A DNA stretch of 64,000 bases from positions 9,548,001 through 9,612,000 of the forward strand of contig OX485809.1 in NCBI GenBank assembly GCA_950295325.1, read 5' to 3'. Origin of the DNA: Polytrichum commune. Lineage: Eukaryota; Streptophyta; Polytrichopsida; Polytrichales; Polytrichaceae. Below, one piece after another: positions 60,515 to 64,000 of this stretch (positions are counted from its first letter, which is position 1; each line of letters begins with the position of its first letter). The notes under the pieces were generated by a model. The model saw only the letters and a list, made by a program, of their open reading frames with translations, searched no databases and was not told where the DNA came from. Both the position numbers and the translations under genes were made by a program.

Positions 60515-60690
60515 CCAGTCACTAAGTTCCCACGGTCACTTTGGTTATCATGGTTACTATAGTGCCCACCCGAGAGGGGTCAGTAGTCTTGCACCACTTA
60601 TATTATGTCTAGAGGACATAATACCAAGAGTGGGTCAAACGGGCATTTCAATCACACTGATCCCATTGAAGTCAATGTTTCTTATCTTCT
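60515..60690 (+). repeat. short dispersed repeat, copy 2
   Basis: Homologous to 58,130-58,310 (see there). The palindromic 'tatgtctagaggacataata' sits at its centre. Confidence 0.5.
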
Positions 60691-61255
60691 CATTGTTTGT
60701 TTTGGGTGGTGTGTTGGCTACAACTACGCCATTTGTATAATTAGTGTGGGTTACCATGCGGAGCTACATGTTACTAAAACAATCTACCAACATTTTTTTA
60801 AAACCAACTAAGACATATCATACTATTTGGTGTGCATACTAACTACACTAAATATGATATTTAGTGTTTGATAATATTCAATGTTGTTACCACCCTAACT
60901 TGCTCAACACTAATTTTCAATTCCTTGACAATTAGAGTTAGACATAAGTGTGCCGCTACCTTCCATGATGCCACCTCCCCTCATGTCAAGCATGAATTTC
61001 ATTGGACTTGTGATTTTAGGGATGGTGCCCCACCTTCCTGCTCGTTAAGTTCTCATCTGCCAAAGTTGATGGCATTCTTTCCATATCCTTACTAACACTA
61101 AAATCAAACATGTGACTTCCACATATTACCATAGTTGATATTCAATGTTTGAGTTTATAGTTAATGTTACTTACTTTCATAAGGTTATTGACATTTAGTG
61201 CATGCGTTCGTATTTAGTGTATCAAACACTAAATACCGTAGTTAGTGTACTTATG
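60691..61255. other. intergenic, AT-rich
   Basis: Repeated 'atttagtgt' words (60,850-60,875 and 61,190-61,250) suggest a decayed repeat. No gene was seen. Confidence 0.4.
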
Positions 61256-61258
61256 TTA

Positions 61259-61789
61259 TGCCCCCTTCCCACCTGACTTTAGTTGAGACCCAAAGTATTT
61301 CCTAAAAACTGGGTAAAGCTCCCTCGGTTATAGCGGAGGCATCCGACTATCCCAATGCACCTACAAGAACTTGCTCCGGAGATTTTCAAGTAGGTTTTAG
61401 TTAAGTAGCTTTCACACATGTTCATGGTTTTATCTACCAAGTAATGAATGTTGGGTAGTTTTTGTCCCATTCCCAAATGCCTTACTACTCACCTATCTTA
61501 CCATCGGTTTTTGTTAATGAAGCTCCTCGTGCCCTCATAGCTAAGACTAAAAAGCAACCAATCACAAGGGTGGGAGGCGACACTTTTAAAGTTCCTATAT
61601 TCTTGCCTCATGTTTCGGTACCGATGGGAGGGTTGGTGGTTGAGGCTTAAAACCTTCACTTTTAAGCCATGCCACATCATTTGCCACCTAGGCTCGGCAT
61701 TAAAAAGAGCCGTATGTGTGAACCCTAGATAACTAAAACCGCTTTCATACTAAAACTATTTCTAACTAATGTCAGGTGGGAATGCCCCA
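61259..61789. mobile_element. TTA-flanked MITE, intact relative of 41,696-44,932
   Basis: The left terminus TGCCCCCTTCCCACCTGAC and right terminus (inverse TGGGGCATTCCCACCTGAC) bound 531 bp. TTA lies on both sides (61,256-61,258 and 61,790-61,792). The interior is an inverted, roughly 80% similar copy of 41,700-42,180, sharing 'aagttcttgtagatgcatt'-like and 'ggtgggaggcgacactttt'-like stretches. Non-coding. Confidence 0.88.
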
Positions 61790-62285
61790 TTATCTGGGTA
61801 AAATATAAAAATGTTACAGCATTGTGGAACTCCAAATGGTAATCCACACTAAGGGGCGGTTTACACTATGGACCATGAAGTCGTCCCACGGCCGTTTAAG
61901 CGATGTGATTGGACGTTGAAGTCGTCCCGGGACGACTTGGGTTTACACCAAGGAAAAAATGGCAGAGTGACCACGGAGGTTGAGGTCCACAAATTTTGTA
62001 TTTTAAGCCTACTATATCCACTGGCATGGTCCAACGGGTTTTCCGTTGGGAGGGGCAAAAGAGGTGGTCCTGGAAAAACAGTCAGGGGCCCATGGCAGAA
62101 AAATGCCAAAATAAATTTTTTAATAAAATTTTATTGTCCGCTGCAGGTTACTGTTAAAACGGATTAACGGTTTAATTTCAGGGCACAATGAAAAGGCCGT
62201 TATATGAAGGATTTGTCATTTCTCTTTCTTGCAACATAGTGATAGAGTGATAGATTTTTTTTCGCAAAATTTTTTTTCCGCAGAA

Positions 62286-63792
62286 ATGGAAGGATACTTT
62301 GTTGATGAGGAAGCACGTAGAGAGTCACAAGGAGAGTGGTCACAAAATTCAGAGTGGATGCAACGAGTGTCAAATCAAAATTTCAGAGAGAATCAAAATT
62401 CGATTTCACGAATGTTGCAAGGTCCGAATGTGCTCCCCAACACTTTTAGTGTATTTCATCCTCCTCCACTTCTGAACATGACAAATTACAGACAAGGAGG
62501 ACAGTTAGATAGTCATCATGTTATAGAAGAAATGTTTGAAGAAAAAGAGGAAACCGAGGGAGCAGCAAAGAGCCAACTAGCAGGAAAAAAGAGGGGGCGT
62601 GTTACAAAAGAATCAACAAAGAAGATGAAGAAAGGCGACAAGAGGAATACAATCGAAATTGGCGAATCGGAAGAAGAAGAAGAAGAAATTAGCAGAATCA
62701 AATGGAAGGATTTTGAAGTGCATCACCTGATAGCAATTCGCGGGGAGATGGAGGAAGAATTCACAAAAACAGCAAACAAGCAAGGTAATATGTTTTTCAA
62801 TTTTTTTTGTAATTTGATTTTTGGTAAAAGGTAAATGTGGTAAAAGGTAGATGTGGTAAATGTGGTAAAAAGTAAATGTGGTAAAAGGTAAATATGGTAA
62901 AAGGTAAAAGATAAAAGGTAAGCGTATGATGTTGGCCGTATGATGGGCCCGTAGAGGCCTTAGCCTTAGCCTTAGCCTTAGCCTTAGCCTTAGCCTTAGC
63001 CTTAGCCTTAGCCTTAGCCTTAGCCGTAAGCCGTAAGCCCCTATGCCCCCCCTCCCCCCATAGTCGGGCGGCCGCTGCCGCGGGGGCTTCGAGTTTTGTT
63101 ACTGTATTTAGTAAAAGTTTGTCAAGGTCGGGAATGGAACCCGCGTCTCCTCTATCCTAAACCTCTATCCTTACCACTACGTTACACTCCCTACTTCGAT
63201 ACCAATGACGTCGCTTATGTCCTTATACTACACTTCAACTATGCTGAATTTTTTTTTTCAGGGTCAATTTCAACATCTTTTAGCTTCTGGTTTGGAGTTT
63301 TTAATGTGTTTTCCTGTTGCTACTGTAGGTACCAACTCTTGGCTCAAATTGCAGATTCGAATGGTCGCTGCAATCAAAGGTTTCAACCGTTCCTGGTTAT
63401 CGTGCAAAAAAAAATACAAAACCATCTTAAGTGAATACAGAACTGACAAGAGAGCAAATGAAATTTCAGGCAGTGATAGAAAACAAGAATGCAAGTGGTT
63501 TACAGAGATGGATCAATGGTATGATAGTAGGGCCAGTGTTCACAATGAAATTCCTGCTAGTGCTACAGAATCTTGGGCAGAAGATAATATTCCTTCTACC
63601 CCTACACCGTCTCAGACAACAACTTCTGCACCGCCAACACAAGAGAAGAAAAAGAAGACACAAGAGAAGATTGAAAATCTTCTAGAACAGGTTGTAGGAA
63701 ATTCAGGGGCACTTCTTGCTTCATTCCAAGAATCTACTGCTATCCTCAAGAATATGGATAAGAATTTTGCAGCTCTTATAGCTAAATTCTAG
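62286..63792 (+). CDS. Harbinger ORF1 Myb/trihelix-like DNA-binding protein
   Basis: Accessory DNA-binding protein of PIF/Harbinger elements, which in known systems helps bring the transposase to the nucleus and element ends. Two exons, 62286-62784 and 63329-63792 (donor AAG|GTAATA, acceptor CTGTAG|GTACC, phase 1), give 320 residues with no internal stop. The N-terminal ~135 residues are low-complexity, with a Lys-rich nuclear-localisation-like block (KKRGRVTKESTKKMKKGDKR) and an acidic run. The trihelix/SANT-like domain follows from W140 across the intron: 'KWKDFEVHHLIAIRGEMEEE', 'SWLKLQIRMVAAIKGFNRSW', 'CKKKYKTILSEY' and 'CKWFTEMDQWY'. The C-terminus is Ser/Thr/Pro-rich, then a helical tail. 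Upstream in-frame ATG 62229 is also possible. A host trihelix factor is less likely given the flanking TIR. Confidence 0.78.
62824..62925 (+). repeat. short tandem repeat in the ORF1 intron
   Basis: Imperfect units 'ggtaaatgtggtaaaa' repeated about six times, near the 5' splice site of the intron. Confidence 0.85.
62958..63025 (+). repeat. (CCTTAG)n hexamer array
   Basis: About 11 perfect tandem CCTTAG units, degenerating to 'ccgtaag' at the right end. It lies in the ORF1 intron. It differs from the plant telomere repeat (CCCTAAA). Confidence 0.95.
63122..63190 (-). tRNA. tRNA-like sequence in the ORF1 intron
   Basis: On the minus strand 'cgtagtggtaagga' resembles an A box and 'gggttccattccc' a B box with a short T-stem. 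Arm pairing and acceptor ends are poor, so a functional tRNA is doubtful. It could be a tRNA pseudogene or SINE fragment captured by the transposon. Confidence 0.25.
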
Positions 63793-63794
63793 AT

Positions 63795-64000
63795 TTAATC
63801 ACTATCACTATCAGTTTCCATAATACTAGATTTCTGCCGTAGTTTGTATTGCCACAAACTTTCTGCCAATGTTTCGTGCATCGTTGTAGCTTCCCGCAGA
63901 AGGTCATTAGCCTTCTCATTTTCTCTCAATAAAAATAAATTTGTCTCTTCATCATTTTCTTCATCTGCAATTGGCATATCTTCCCTAGCTAATATCCTTC
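63795..64000 (-). CDS. probable Harbinger transposase C-terminus (partial)
   Basis: Minus-strand frame open from the window edge to a TAA at 63,797-63,795, ending three bases from the ORF1 stop codon (convergent). The visible ~67 residues are acidic ('ADEENDEETNLFLLRENEKA') and then 'REATTMHETLAESLWQYKLR'. This fits, loosely, the R...LA..LW end of plant PIF/Harbinger DDE transposases. The catalytic part lies outside the window, so assignment rests mainly on context. Any N-terminal start is unseen. Confidence 0.5.
   Translation of the reverse strand, partial: RILAREDMPIADEENDEETNLFLLRENEKANDLLREATTMHETLAESLWQYKLRQKSSIMETDSDSD

Larger units (their letters stand above)
61853..64000. mobile_element. 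PIF/Harbinger transposon, left part (continues past the window)
   Basis: Starts with the same terminus as the MITE at 59,779 (GGGGCGGTTTACACTATGGA), preceded by TAA (61,850-61,852). It carries an ORF1-type Myb/trihelix gene (62,286-63,792, +). A convergent reading frame entering from the window edge (63,795-64,000, -) fits the C-terminus of the transposase. The right terminus lies outside. Open frames free of stops suggest recent activity. Confidence 0.8.

Noticed and set aside
62958-63025. Interstitial telomere
   Set aside because: The unit is CCTTAG, not CCCTAAA, and it lies in a transposon intron.

Overview
This is nuclear DNA of a land plant. It holds five intron-containing protein genes: a chloroplast light-harvesting antenna protein, a TMEM120-type membrane protein, the plant-specific mismatch-repair protein MSH7, a LITAF-domain protein, and a transposon-encoded Myb/trihelix protein. 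About two thirds of the window is repeats. The antenna protein carries an Asn where LHCII has the helix-B His ligand. That combination is known to me from the moss-type LHCB9, so a moss or other non-flowering plant is plausible, but the lineage is an inference.

Layout. 1-2.1 kb: intergenic, with an imperfect fold-back repeat. 2.3-5.1 kb (+): antenna gene, with tandem repeats in its intron and a duplicated copy of its 3' end just downstream. 7.0-11.6 kb (-): ten-exon TMEM120-like gene, with a ~188-bp tandem satellite directly upstream. 13-22 kb: repeat-rich intergenic DNA with a TAA-flanked MITE and smaller inverted repeats. 22.3-30.9 kb (+): CpG-rich promoter region and the 17-coding-exon MSH7 gene. 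31-41 kb: fold-back elements, dispersed repeats and LINE copy D. 41.7-44.9 kb: a TTA-flanked MITE interrupted by a 2.7-kb fold-back element whose 816-bp arms are nearly identical. 46.0-47.0 kb (+): LITAF-domain gene. 49.2-59.3 kb: three decayed LINE segments (A, B, C) head to tail, interrupted by other insertions. 59.8 kb to the end: a PIF/Harbinger neighbourhood with two MITEs and the left part of a probably autonomous element that runs off the window.

The host genes do not form a pathway. The genome-dynamics story is the coherent part. At least three element families generate or accept TTA/TAA target duplications, as PIF/Harbinger elements do. One of them has both a non-autonomous deletion derivative (59,779-60,272) and a protein-coding relative (61,853 onward) about 2 kb apart. 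A MULE-like fold-back element with a 9-bp target duplication sits inside the terminal inverted repeat of another element. Exon boundaries were derived by eye from reading-frame continuity, GT/GC-AG splice signals and remembered family sequences; no alignment or transcript data were used.
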